A model generated the notes under the pieces. It ran no database searches. It was not told where the DNA came from and saw only the letters and a list, made by a program, of their open reading frames with translations. The translations under genes were made by a program, and so were the position numbers. From an uncultured Duncaniella sp. (lineage in GTDB: Bacteria > Bacteroidota > Bacteroidia > Bacteroidales > Muribaculaceae), in contig NZ_CAJTQC010000004.1 of NCBI RefSeq assembly GCF_910578445.1, positions 74,543-138,542 of the forward strand: a DNA stretch of 64,000 bases, read 5' to 3'. Within the stretch, counting starts at the first letter, position 1. Every line of letters begins with the position of its first letter. This document shows, piece after piece, positions 17,598 through 26,264 of this stretch.

Positions 17598-18893
17598 TCA
17601 TATCTTGGCATGCTTTTCCGACACATTGACATAGCCAAACAAAATAATATAAAATATTATAGCACAGAAAGGGAAAAATCTTAACGAATCATTGTAGAAC
17701 ATCATCAATGCAAGGATAAGCCACACAAAAATCTTGATATTCCTTCCAAGCGGCATCGGGCTTGGAGGCAACATGACAGTGAAGAGGTTATAAAACAACC
17801 ATACTGCCCCCAACAAACCAAGCTGAATGACAATAAAAAATATGTAGGGCACAGAACCTCCCAACAACCACGCCCACGTATCGGCATAAGGCGTAAGGCT
17901 CAGAGTAGTACCACCCTTGAATTGTCCGAGACCGGCGCCAAACAGACTACCGCCTGCGGCATCTTTCAGCGCTTCCGGGATGAAAACGAGCTTTGAAAAA
18001 CGCGGTATGTCAACCTGACCGATATCCTCACGATCATATATTCCATCCTGAATAGCCATGCCAAGCTCAACCAATTCCTCCGGATCTTCGCCTACCATAT
18101 AATCATCCATTGCCGATTGTGAAAATACAGATTCAAACGTCTGCCCTGTGACGACAAGATAGACATAACCCGCCACAATCATTGCAACCACAATGAGCGG
18201 AACTGAAATCAGCACTTTAAATACGGTTTTCCATTCGACGCGCAACAGCAGAAGGAAATAGGCCAACAAGAAAAGAAATCCGATTTTTGTCTCATTCAGG
18301 AATGTCGGGAAAAGGAGGAAAATATAGACTTTATTTTTCCACAGTTCCATCCAATAATTGCCATAGTTCCATTTCTTCGACAAAAGATAGAACGATATGA
18401 TATAAATCAACGTGGTGACGATTCCCGAAAAGCCATTTCCCATCGACCCTCCACCATGGTCACCCGGACCATATCTGAAAAATTGCCATGTCACGCAAAA
18501 GGTCTGGAGAAGCAGAAATATCCACAGCTGTTTGTCAAATGAATCAATGAATCTGTCGCGGTATTTTGACTTTAGCAGAAATCGGCAGATAGGCACTGCG
18601 AATAGCATGCCGAAAAAGTCACGGGCTCCGTTAACGACAAAAATCACACCGAGGTGATTAAGATAGGACGCCACACATCCAAGCACGACAAACGAACCAA
18701 ACACAATCCGGTCACGCCTGTCGCGCAAAGAATACAGGCCGAGGATGAGAAATACAGCATCGCAAAGCAGCATCACGACACTTCGTAATGGAATCAACGG
18801 AGGCAGGAGTTCCTCTGATATGAATCCGAAAGTCAGAAGAACCCACAATGCCCCGAAAAACAAGCCTGTGAAAACTTTGTATTTCTCTAACAT
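17598..18893 (-). CDS. Polytopic membrane protein, probable O-antigen/polysaccharide polymerase (Wzy-like)
   Basis: A 431-residue protein with about 10 to 12 hydrophobic segments and a larger extracytoplasmic loop at about residues 250-330. That loop contains the conserved-looking PEALKDAAGGSLFGAGLGQFKGGTT, as in Wzy and O-antigen ligase proteins. It lies 15 bases behind the Wzc-like kinase and ahead of the glycosyltransferase. Its position and topology indicate polymerisation or ligation of repeat units in the periplasm; sequence motifs in this class are weak, so the exact role is inferred. Confidence 0.7.
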   Translation of the reverse strand: MLEKYKVFTGLFFGALWVLLTFGFISEELLPPLIPLRSVVMLLCDAVFLILGLYSLRDRRDRIVFGSFVVLGCVASYLNHLGVIFVVNGARDFFGMLFAVPICRFLLKSKYRDRFIDSFDKQLWIFLLLQTFCVTWQFFRYGPGDHGGGSMGNGFSGIVTTLIYIISFYLLSKKWNYGNYWMELWKNKVYIFLLFPTFLNETKIGFLFLLAYFLLLLRVEWKTVFKVLISVPLIVVAMIVAGYVYLVVTGQTFESVFSQSAMDDYMVGEDPEELVELGMAIQDGIYDREDIGQVDIPRFSKLVFIPEALKDAAGGSLFGAGLGQFKGGTTLSLTPYADTWAWLLGGSVPYIFFIVIQLGLLGAVWLFYNLFTVMLPPSPMPLGRNIKIFVWLILALMMFYNDSLRFFPFCAIIFYIILFGYVNVSEKHAKI

Positions 18894-18908
18894 AGCGACG
18901 AAAAAAGT

Positions 18909-21203
18909 TTATTTTTTCGAGGTTTTCGCAGCGTAGCCATAGCCATACCCCTTCTTCGAGGATGTGCCGTTGACAACAACCGAAAGTTTTTTCAAGCGCT
19001 TGTCGGTATAAATATCCTCGACAAAACGCAAATCGGTGAATGTGCTGTAGTTGATACGTGTCACATAGATAGTGGCATCCGAGATGCGGTCAAGGGCAAA
19101 AGTATCGCTGACCATTCCGACAGGAGCACTGTCGACAATGATGTAGTCATACATAGTGCGGAGTTTAGCAAACAGGTCGTCGACCTTGCTTGAAGCGAGA
19201 AGCTCGGCAGGGTTCGGAGGAATGGGACCTGCAACAATCACATCGCAATTATTGACACCCGGCATAGGCAGGATGATAGATTCGAGTGTCACATTGGATG
19301 CCGACAGATAGTTCGTAAGGCCAAGCGGAGGATTGATTCCCAGATAGTTGGCTAACTGAGGATTACGAATATCCATTCCGACAAGCAGGACTCTCTTGCC
19401 TTCAAGAAGCGACAATGTGGCGGCGAGATTGAGAGAGATGAACGACTTGCCTTCGCCTGAACGGGTCGAAGTCATGAGCACCACCTTGTCGCCCTCACCA
19501 CCGAGCATAAACTGGAGGTTGGTACGCATCAGGCGGAACAGCTCGGTTGCAGACGAAGTGTCGGTCGGCGAAACCACGAGACTGCGGCCCGAACGGTCAA
19601 TGCACATTTCACCGAGAACCGGGGCTGAGATATGGCGCTGAACCTCTTCTTTGCTCTCAAATTTGCTGCGGAGAAGTCTGTGTACATATATTATTGTAAC
19701 AGGCAGCAATATGCCTAAAATGAAGGCGATGAGAAGTATCACTTTTTTCGACATTCCAAGAGGCTCACTGAGCGAGAAAGCATCGTCGATAATCAGGCCC
19801 TTCGGGACAGCATTTGCAAGAAGCATGGCATTCTCTTCCTGTTTCTGGAGAAGAAAAAGATAGATCTGCTGCTTGATTTCCTGCTGACGCTTCATGTTGA
19901 CATATTCGCGCTCCTGAGTCGGGATGTTGCTGAGCTTACCTGTAATCTCATTTTTCTCCGACATGAGTTTCTGGAGATTGACCGATGCGTTTGCCAATGC
20001 TTTTTCGCTTGAATTTAGCAGATTTGCCCTCATCAAATCCATCTGCTTTGTCAGCTGACGGATTGCATAGCTGTTCTGCTTGGCATTCTGGCTAAGCTCG
20101 AGACGTTTGAACACCAAGGCATTATATGAATTAATACCTCCTTGAACAGCACCGCTTGCCACAGTCGTAGGAATCAGGTCGGAGTAGTTCAACGAATCGG
20201 CAAGAAACTCGCGGGTAAGCTTAAGCAGCTCGATTTCCTTCTCGACATTGAACAGAGCGTTTTCAGTCTGGCCTTTCTTTCCGGTCTGATAAGACGCCTC
20301 GGCATTGACATCAATGATTCCGTTACGTTCCTTGTATTGCTGTATAGCCGATTCCGACTCATTCAGGTCGTTGGACAACAGCTGGATACGGTCTCTCAAG
20401 AATGCTTCAGTCTTTTCGCCCTGAAGATTTTTCTCAATAATACCGCGCTCGTTGTACTTCTCTATGATTTTGTCGAGTACAGCCACTCCGTATTCAACAT
20501 TCGGAGTATCGAATGTCAGACAGATGACATTACTCTTCTTGCTGCCTCTGAAAGCTCTCACTTCTGTGTCGAGTTCCTCGGCGGCAACGCCATAGCCGGT
20601 AAACGACACAGTGGTCTTTAATTTTTCACCTTTTACATATTCCGGAGTGGTCAGCACCGTAAAGTCGCCATAGATGGTCTTGACCTGAGCAGGCAGCTTA
20701 ACATCCTCGACATCAGCGATCACATCTCTCTTGACCTTAGCTTCGATGTCGGCAAGACCGTTTTCATCCACCTTGATTTTAAACACGATGGTCGACATAA
20801 GAGTGTCGGCAATTCCGGGGGCGACCACGTCGACAGGGAATTCCGGGAAAGCCAGATGGCTCTTAAGAAATCCGTCGCGGACATAATGAAGTTTGTTTAT
20901 GCCAAGCTCTTTGGTGACACTGCTGAACAACGAGTGAGAGCCAATTACAAAAACCTCATCCTCTACATAGCCTTTCGATCCGAACAGGCTGCCCATTCCG
21001 CCAAGATCGGCCATAGGGTTAGAATCATCCTGCTGGATGAGCACGTGTGCCCTTATAGCCATGGGACGCTGATGAACCCTGCAATACAGGAAGCCTAAGC
21101 CCACACATAATACCACAGATATAACAAACCAATACCATTTAGACAGATATGTCTTGATCAAGGCGTGAACGTCGATAAAATCCGACTTATTGTTTTTAGC
21201 CAT
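18909..21203 (-). CDS. Polysaccharide co-polymerase / BY-type tyrosine kinase (Wzc-like)
   Basis: A 764-residue inner-membrane protein that controls chain length and export. Order: TM1 at about 24-42, periplasmic Wzz part with coiled coil (about 250-450), TM2 at 487-510, and a cytoplasmic kinase from about 545. The kinase has Walker A TRSGEGKSF (K586), Walker A' LLVGMDIR (606-613) and Walker B IIVDSAP (688-694). The C-terminal tail carries Tyr 753, 755 and 757 (GYGYGYAAK), a short version of the usual autophosphorylated Tyr cluster. It sits directly behind the Wza-like gene. Confidence 0.93.
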   Translation of the reverse strand: MAKNNKSDFIDVHALIKTYLSKWYWFVISVVLCVGLGFLYCRVHQRPMAIRAHVLIQQDDSNPMADLGGMGSLFGSKGYVEDEVFVIGSHSLFSSVTKELGINKLHYVRDGFLKSHLAFPEFPVDVVAPGIADTLMSTIVFKIKVDENGLADIEAKVKRDVIADVEDVKLPAQVKTIYGDFTVLTTPEYVKGEKLKTTVSFTGYGVAAEELDTEVRAFRGSKKSNVICLTFDTPNVEYGVAVLDKIIEKYNERGIIEKNLQGEKTEAFLRDRIQLLSNDLNESESAIQQYKERNGIIDVNAEASYQTGKKGQTENALFNVEKEIELLKLTREFLADSLNYSDLIPTTVASGAVQGGINSYNALVFKRLELSQNAKQNSYAIRQLTKQMDLMRANLLNSSEKALANASVNLQKLMSEKNEITGKLSNIPTQEREYVNMKRQQEIKQQIYLFLLQKQEENAMLLANAVPKGLIIDDAFSLSEPLGMSKKVILLIAFILGILLPVTIIYVHRLLRSKFESKEEVQRHISAPVLGEMCIDRSGRSLVVSPTDTSSATELFRLMRTNLQFMLGGEGDKVVLMTSTRSGEGKSFISLNLAATLSLLEGKRVLLVGMDIRNPQLANYLGINPPLGLTNYLSASNVTLESIILPMPGVNNCDVIVAGPIPPNPAELLASSKVDDLFAKLRTMYDYIIVDSAPVGMVSDTFALDRISDATIYVTRINYSTFTDLRFVEDIYTDKRLKKLSVVVNGTSSKKGYGYGYAAKTSKK

Positions 21204-21255
21204 ATTTTTCGGAAAGCTACTTTATAGATTTAAAAGCCGAGTGATTGTGATGAAT

Positions 21256-22059
21256 TTATTTTACAGCCAAAGCTATCACAAGCGAGGCAATGACTGAAGC
21301 CGCGCTTACAACAGTCGAGATGACAGAAAGCTTGAACGCATTGTCCTGATTGTATTTCGAGTTCGCCTGACGCACCTTGTTTGGTTCGACGTAGATATAA
21401 TCGTTCTGCTGCAGATAATAATAAGGCGACGTAAGAATATCGGATGAATTCATGTCGATATGCACATATTCTTTCTTGCCGTTATTCTCACGGATAAGAA
21501 GGACATTCGAACGCTCGCCATACGGGGTCATGTCGCCGGCCGCCGAGAGAGCATCGAGAATGGAAAATCGGTTACGCCTCACCTTCACCGGACCGGGATT
21601 GTTGACTTCGCCGGCAACATTGACCTGAAAATTCACAAGCTCAACCACCACGATAGGATTGTCGACATCCTTGCTGATTCTGGCTGTAAGGTCGGCTTGA
21701 AGCTGCTCGACGTTCATTCCTGCGACATGGATGCGGCCAAGCTCAGGGAAATCTATATTTCCGTCGCTCGTCACGATGTAGGTCTGTGGGGTCGGGGTGA
21801 TTGTCTGCCCGAAAAGTTCACGTGTCGAAGGATTGGCCGTAGCGATATTGTAGATTGCTGTAGCTTCAGGATTAGCGGAAGTCACAGCAATGTAGAGTTC
21901 ATCGTCGGGCTTTATCTCCGGGAGATAGTTGTCAGCCGGAAGCGTTCCCTCTTTTATGGTGGATATATCTGTGAAATACGGTAATACGGTTTTATTACTG
22001 CTGCACGATGCGAGCGCACCGGCCACAATAATGCTCAGGAATAATGATTTGGTTTTCAT
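21256..22059 (-). CDS. Polysaccharide export outer-membrane lipoprotein (Wza-like)
   Basis: A 267-residue lipoprotein (lipobox LASCSSN, Cys at about 19). It has a polysaccharide-export domain (ITPTPQTYIVTSDGNIDFPELGRIHVAGM) and an SLBB-type segment with VNVAGEVNNPGPVKVRRNRFSILDALSAAGD. A C-terminal hydrophobic stretch (about 245-265) is the usual membrane anchor of Bacteroidetes members. It forms the export channel through the outer membrane together with the Wzc-like kinase encoded next. First gene of the export block; a -7-like TAATTTTG on the minus strand (22075-22082) lies just ahead. Confidence 0.92.
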   Translation of the reverse strand: MKTKSLFLSIIVAGALASCSSNKTVLPYFTDISTIKEGTLPADNYLPEIKPDDELYIAVTSANPEATAIYNIATANPSTRELFGQTITPTPQTYIVTSDGNIDFPELGRIHVAGMNVEQLQADLTARISKDVDNPIVVVELVNFQVNVAGEVNNPGPVKVRRNRFSILDALSAAGDMTPYGERSNVLLIRENNGKKEYVHIDMNSSDILTSPYYYLQQNDYIYVEPNKVRQANSKYNQDNAFKLSVISTVVSAASVIASLVIALAVK

Positions 22060-22129
22060 AAAGGAGTTTTTTCACAAAATTACAATGCCTGCGGCATTAT
22101 AATAATTTAACGAAAACAGGTCGCCAATA

Positions 22130-22720
22130 TTATATGCGGGTCATAAATCTTGCATTCAAAGCGTCTTCTATCTGCGGTAGCAGCGGACTCACACCATCGT
22201 TGAGAATACGGCGGACACAGCTGTGGACCGAATCAGGCACGAAACGATCCTGCGAAGATATTCTCGACAAGACCTGACCGCGATCAAAGTTGTTGCGAGC
22301 CATAACACGCTCCACACGCAAATCGAGCGGAGCATCTATTTCCCATACCTCGTCGACCATTCGGTCGAGGCCACTCTGATAGAGTATGGCTGTCTCCACA
22401 AAGCAATCAGCCGGGCTGTTGCGCTCATACCATAAAGCAAGATCTCGTCTGACAGCAGAATGGACTATGGCATTAAGCCGCCGGAGCGCTTCGTAGTCGC
22501 CGAACACCACTTCACTAAGACGACGGCGGTCTATACGCCCGTCGTCCGTTATACATTCGCGATGAACTTTCTCGGCAATATCCCGTTTGATCGAGTCATC
22601 CGTATCCATTATCCGAGACGCACGGCTGTCACAGTCATAAACAGGATAACCCATAGCCCTGACGACACGGCTTACAACGGTTTTTCCGCATCCGATTCCT
22701 CCGGAAATGGCAGTTAACAT
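22130..22720 (-). CDS. coaE: Dephospho-CoA kinase
   Basis: Final step of coenzyme A synthesis: phosphorylation of the 3'-hydroxyl of dephospho-CoA. The start at 22720 gives MLTAISGGIGCGKTVVSR, with the P-loop GGIGCGKT directly at the N-terminus as usual; 196 residues is normal. The family motifs YDCDSRA and ETAILYQSGLDRMVDEVWEIDAP are present. The frame is open to 22786, but the 22 extra residues have no family counterpart. It is the last gene of nusB-yajC-ybbR-coaE. Confidence 0.93.
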   Translation of the reverse strand: MLTAISGGIGCGKTVVSRVVRAMGYPVYDCDSRASRIMDTDDSIKRDIAEKVHRECITDDGRIDRRRLSEVVFGDYEALRRLNAIVHSAVRRDLALWYERNSPADCFVETAILYQSGLDRMVDEVWEIDAPLDLRVERVMARNNFDRGQVLSRISSQDRFVPDSVHSCVRRILNDGVSPLLPQIEDALNARFMTRI

Positions 22721-22795
22721 AGGCTTAGATTTTAGCTGGAAGGGAGTTCTATTCAAAAATATTCGCGAGACAGCCACGCCATACAAACCGGCTGT

Positions 22796-23767
22796 CTACT
22801 TGGCATTTTCAATTATATATTCAACGCTATCAGGCGAGAAGCTGACATTATGATATACCCCGGGCAGCGACGACAATGTCACAGGAAGCTTCTTTTTCGA
22901 TGGCTTTGCAGCATTGAAATCGACATACGCCTTAACCGGATAATCGTCATTATATGCGCTCATGGGCACGAGATAGCTCATCTCTATTTTCGAAGGAAAC
23001 GTGATCAGATTAGCTCCTTCGGGGATATTCTCCACTTCAATGCCGACAGAACGCTTGCGCATAATCAACGGCTCGATCGGGACTGTGACCGTGACGACAT
23101 CAGGAATAATACGCACTCCTGCTATCGGCTTGACCTTTACCTCATAGCGGGTTGTGTCCTTCAGCTCCGACTTGACAATAGGCTCTGTGGCGACAAATTT
23201 AAGCGAATGAGGAAGATCGGCCACGGAATAGAGCGTCACAGAATCGAAATCAGCTGTAATCGGACCTGAAATTATATATTGTAGATTCGGCCTTATGTCA
23301 GCCTGAATCACAAGCTTCACCTTCACACCCGGCTGGGTAGTGAAAGGCAGACGCAATGAATCGGGACGGCACGACACAATCTGCACGCCGTTGCCGAAAT
23401 ATTCCCTCATGCGTGAATCGAGTTTCTGATGATTGACAACCAAGGCATTCCCCTCCACGTTGTCGTGCCATTTAAGTTTGACCGGCGACATCTTCCCCCA
23501 GAAGAAACGCAAAAGCTGGGCATCCTTGCCTTTGACGCTGACACCGAACGAATGTGGAACCTGTCCTATGATAGTCACGCTGTCGGGCACATCCTGAAGT
23601 TCAACCGGGACATCAAAATCGCGCTGCACCTCAGTGTCAAGCGAAAGAAAGACCCAGAAAACAAAAGCTACCGCCACGAAAAGCAGATAGAGCAAGACGT
23701 TTTGGCCGCGGCTCGATTTAAGAGCCGCGGTCACTTTCGTCTGTATTTTCCGAGCCTTCTCGTTCAT
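22796..23767 (-). CDS. YbbR-like / CdaR-family membrane-anchored protein
   Basis: A 323-residue protein with one N-terminal membrane segment (NVLLYLLFVAVAFVFWVFLSL, about 24-44) followed by YbbR-like beta repeats on the outer side (for example VPVELQDVPDSVTIIGQVP). In Firmicutes YbbR (CdaR) regulates diadenylate cyclase; in Bacteroidetes the gene is conserved beside yajC and coaE, but its role is not settled. It lies 12 bases behind yajC, and its stop is 9 bases ahead of the longest coaE frame. Confidence 0.85.
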   Translation of the reverse strand: MNEKARKIQTKVTAALKSSRGQNVLLYLLFVAVAFVFWVFLSLDTEVQRDFDVPVELQDVPDSVTIIGQVPHSFGVSVKGKDAQLLRFFWGKMSPVKLKWHDNVEGNALVVNHQKLDSRMREYFGNGVQIVSCRPDSLRLPFTTQPGVKVKLVIQADIRPNLQYIISGPITADFDSVTLYSVADLPHSLKFVATEPIVKSELKDTTRYEVKVKPIAGVRIIPDVVTVTVPIEPLIMRKRSVGIEVENIPEGANLITFPSKIEMSYLVPMSAYNDDYPVKAYVDFNAAKPSKKKLPVTLSSLPGVYHNVSFSPDSVEYIIENAK

Positions 23768-23779
23768 CAGAGAAGCCGA

Positions 23780-24103
23780 TTATTTGTTTTCCTTCTCAGC
23801 GGCATCACGCGCAGCCTGCTGGGCCGAAGGATAAACCGAGCCCTTGTCAACAGTGATGCGCACATCTTTGGCAATTTCAATCGAGAAAGTCGTGTCATCG
23901 ATGCTCTTTATCTTGCCATAGATACCTCCGGCTGTAACGACCGGATCATTGACACGGAGACCTTCACGGAACTTCTTGATTTCGTTCTGACGCTTCTGCT
24001 GCGGACGGATCATCATGAAATAGAATACGGCGATAAGCGCTACAATCATGAGGATGTTGGCCCAGCTTGAGTCGATGCTCTGGAGGAGAATTGTGTTAAG
24101 CAT
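23780..24103 (-). CDS. yajC: Preprotein translocase subunit YajC
   Basis: A 107-residue accessory protein of the SecDF-YajC complex. It has one membrane helix near the N-terminus (ILMIVALIAVFYFMMI) followed by the family signature RPQQKRQNEIKKFREGLRVNDPVVTAGGIYGKI. It assists membrane-protein insertion and export through Sec. It is second in the nusB-yajC-ybbR-coaE order, 93 bases behind nusB. Confidence 0.95.
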   Translation of the reverse strand: MLNTILLQSIDSSWANILMIVALIAVFYFMMIRPQQKRQNEIKKFREGLRVNDPVVTAGGIYGKIKSIDDTTFSIEIAKDVRITVDKGSVYPSAQQAARDAAEKENK

Positions 24104-24196
24104 AATTTTTCAGTTATTAGGAATGAGTAATTAATATCTATTATTAACAATATAACAACAGGAAATGGCTATTCTCTCACAGCCACCTGATTTATT

Positions 24197-25636
24197 TTAT
24201 GCCTTCAGAAGTTTTCCCTCTTCTTTCAGGCTGTTTATCACCGAATAGAGGATACCGTTGATAAACGCACCGCTTCGCGGAGTGCTGTAGGCGTTGGCAA
24301 TCTCGATATACTCGTTAAGGCTCACGGCGATAGGAATTGCAGGGAAATTCAGGATTTCGGCCATTGCAGTCACCATAATCACAGTGTCCATAAACGCAAG
24401 GCGCTCGGCATCCCAACGGTGACGGTTGACAAACGAATCGATTTTTTCGCGATACTGCTGGTAGTTCTTGACAGCGAATTCAAAGAGTTCGCCACCGAAA
24501 CGGCTGTCTTCGTCATCTTTGTACTGAGGGAGCAATCTCACGTCTGCACCATCATTCTTGCTTTGTCCGAAACGGCGGATTGTCTTGAGCACGAATGTAC
24601 CCATGACATGCAGGTCGTCATTCCAATAGACGGATTTCGACTCGAGAGCTTCAGCCAGTTCATCACCGGGAAGAATGATAGTCTTGTAGACCTGACGCCA
24701 GAAATCAGCATCTTCCTCAAAAGTGGTTTCCTCGGTGCGGCTCATATACTCCTTGTAAAGTTCGCTTTCGACAATCTGGTCAAGCAAAGCTTTCAACAGG
24801 ATGGCATCCGAATCCCAGTTTATCTTGGTTTCATCGACATAAGCCTGAAAATCCGGATTCTCAGTAAGAGCTTTTATATATTTATTGTCGACAAAGCGCA
24901 TGTTGGGATGCAAATCCTCGTCAGTGGGGAGAAATTTATGTTTCGCCACGTCAAGACGCTGATCCTGCAGGCGAGTGATCTCGACAGCAAGCAGGAGCAG
25001 GCTGTGGTAAAGTTCATGAGCCTTGTCAAGAGAATAGTCGAGAGCGTTTCGTGCGTGATTGAAAAGCCCGCGGTTATCATTATACTCATTAAGGGTGTGC
25101 AAGAGCGAGTTGACGCCACGTGTAAACCCGGCCACGGTAAAAGCAGGATTTTTACGTGCGGCCGCCACAAACGCGGGATTGTTTGCCACAAGATTGGTGA
25201 TTATTGATGCCCACAAAGCCACATCGTCTTTCAGCTCCGGCTTCTTTAAGCGTATGTAGCTCTTATAAGCAGGAAGCGACGGGATAGCCTCATAAATCTC
25301 AGGAATAACATCATCGAACTGCGAGATGCCCGAACGGTCGCGCAATATGATCGTACGGATTTCATCCAGCCCGTTGAGCGAACGGGCAAGAGCGTTTCGC
25401 TCGATATGTCTGTTGACTACCATGCCCCGCAGTGGCGACTGGCGACGGCCGGACGACACATCGAAACCGGACATCTCCAGAACCATCATCAGCAAATCAA
25501 GATAAAGTTCATGGCCATACTTCTTATCGCGGGATGGATTTTCAGCCGGCGGCTCAATCTTGAATTCACTCTGTGTCAACAGGTAAGAATAGAGGAGCTG
25601 CACTACTTTGATACGTATCAAAACTCGATTTATCAT
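24197..25636 (-). CDS. nusB: Transcription antitermination factor NusB, enlarged by an internal duplication
   Basis: NusB binds boxA RNA with NusE/S10 to keep rRNA transcription going. The C-terminal half (about 340-470) is the recognisable NusB fold, ending RHRWDAERLAFMDTVIMVTAMAEILNF and AYSTPRSGAFINGILYSV. The N-terminus MINRVLIRIKVVQLLYSYLL is also standard. At 479 residues it is far longer than the about 310 I expect in Bacteroidetes. The extra length looks like a second copy of the N-terminal module: HELYLDLLMMVLEMS (42-56) recurs as HELYHSLLLLAVEIT (207-221). The canonical LPTDEDLHPNMRFVDNKYI follows the second copy. First gene of its operon. Confidence 0.85.
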   Translation of the reverse strand: MINRVLIRIKVVQLLYSYLLTQSEFKIEPPAENPSRDKKYGHELYLDLLMMVLEMSGFDVSSGRRQSPLRGMVVNRHIERNALARSLNGLDEIRTIILRDRSGISQFDDVIPEIYEAIPSLPAYKSYIRLKKPELKDDVALWASIITNLVANNPAFVAAARKNPAFTVAGFTRGVNSLLHTLNEYNDNRGLFNHARNALDYSLDKAHELYHSLLLLAVEITRLQDQRLDVAKHKFLPTDEDLHPNMRFVDNKYIKALTENPDFQAYVDETKINWDSDAILLKALLDQIVESELYKEYMSRTEETTFEEDADFWRQVYKTIILPGDELAEALESKSVYWNDDLHVMGTFVLKTIRRFGQSKNDGADVRLLPQYKDDEDSRFGGELFEFAVKNYQQYREKIDSFVNRHRWDAERLAFMDTVIMVTAMAEILNFPAIPIAVSLNEYIEIANAYSTPRSGAFINGILYSVINSLKEEGKLLKA

Positions 25637-25680
25637 GATTATAAAGACCTATTTGTATCTTGCTACTGATTTTAACGCTG

Positions 25681-25688
25681 CAAATTTA
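25681..25688 (-). promoter_or_regulatory. -7 element for nusB operon
   Basis: TAAATTTG on the minus strand, 45 bases ahead of the nusB start. No convincing TTTG -33 box at the normal spacing. It lies back to back with the rho promoter about 70 bases away. Confidence 0.5.
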
Positions 25689-25757
25689 CGACTTTTTTCT
25701 TTTATTCTCCCATAATTGAACGACTAAAACTTCACTCAAAACATTTTTCCTGTTTTA

Positions 25758-25789
25758 TTTGTTAAAACACAAAAATAGTTGTAACTTTG
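25758..25789 (+). promoter_or_regulatory. Consensus promoter of rho
   Basis: TTTG (25758-25761), 20 bases, then TAACTTTG (25782-25789): an exact match to the Bacteroidetes primary-sigma consensus. Transcription should begin near 25796, leaving a leader of roughly 470 bases before the rho ATG. Confidence 0.75.
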
Positions 25790-25795
25790 CACTGA

Positions 25796-26264
25796 CTAAT
25801 ACTGCGTCTCTGATTCCAATCCGATTTTCCATTAGCAGGAAGCAATAAGTCCGACTAATAACGCGACCACAAACAATCAGAACGACGATAATTTTGATTG
25901 CAAATCACCGCTATCGGCCAACGGCAATTCGGCGGATGCATCTGGACTACAATCCTCACCATTACCATCTTTTAGTCTTAATAGCAGTTTCGACTATTTT
26001 TTTCTCCATTATATTTTCTTTAAAGGCAATCATCATGCCATTTAAGAAAAAAACAACTTTACAATTGTTCCATTAACCCGGAAAATCTATTATTTCACAC
26101 CACTCCAAAAACAATCCAGTTGTTATCGGTTAAGTTGTTCCGGAAATGACAGTTCCGGGATTAAGATTTATGGTTCAATCTCTTACGCTAAACAGCAATA
26201 TATTAAAACTACTATAATCCCCCACCAAGCCGGTGAGTTCTGCTTGCCGCACACATATATAAAT
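25796..26264 (+). promoter_or_regulatory. Long 5' leader of rho, possible autoregulatory attenuator
   Basis: About 470 untranslated bases. Around 25949-25975 the RNA is C-rich and G-poor (runs such as ctcaccattaccatctttt), as expected of Rho-binding sites. This is followed by a weak tagtc/gacta stem (25973-25977 with 25992-25996) and a run of seven T. rho is autoregulated by attenuation in E. coli; a similar role here is inference. A 60-codon open frame inside (25894-26076) has no protein-like composition. Confidence 0.45.

Noticed and set aside
24419..25207. 262-codon open frame on the plus strand
   Set aside because: Fully antisense to nusB, whose family match is clear; composition is that of a shadow frame.
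25894..26076. 60-codon open frame in the rho leader as a gene
   Set aside because: Composition is unlike protein and it overlaps the C-rich/T-run regulatory segment; kept only as part of the leader.
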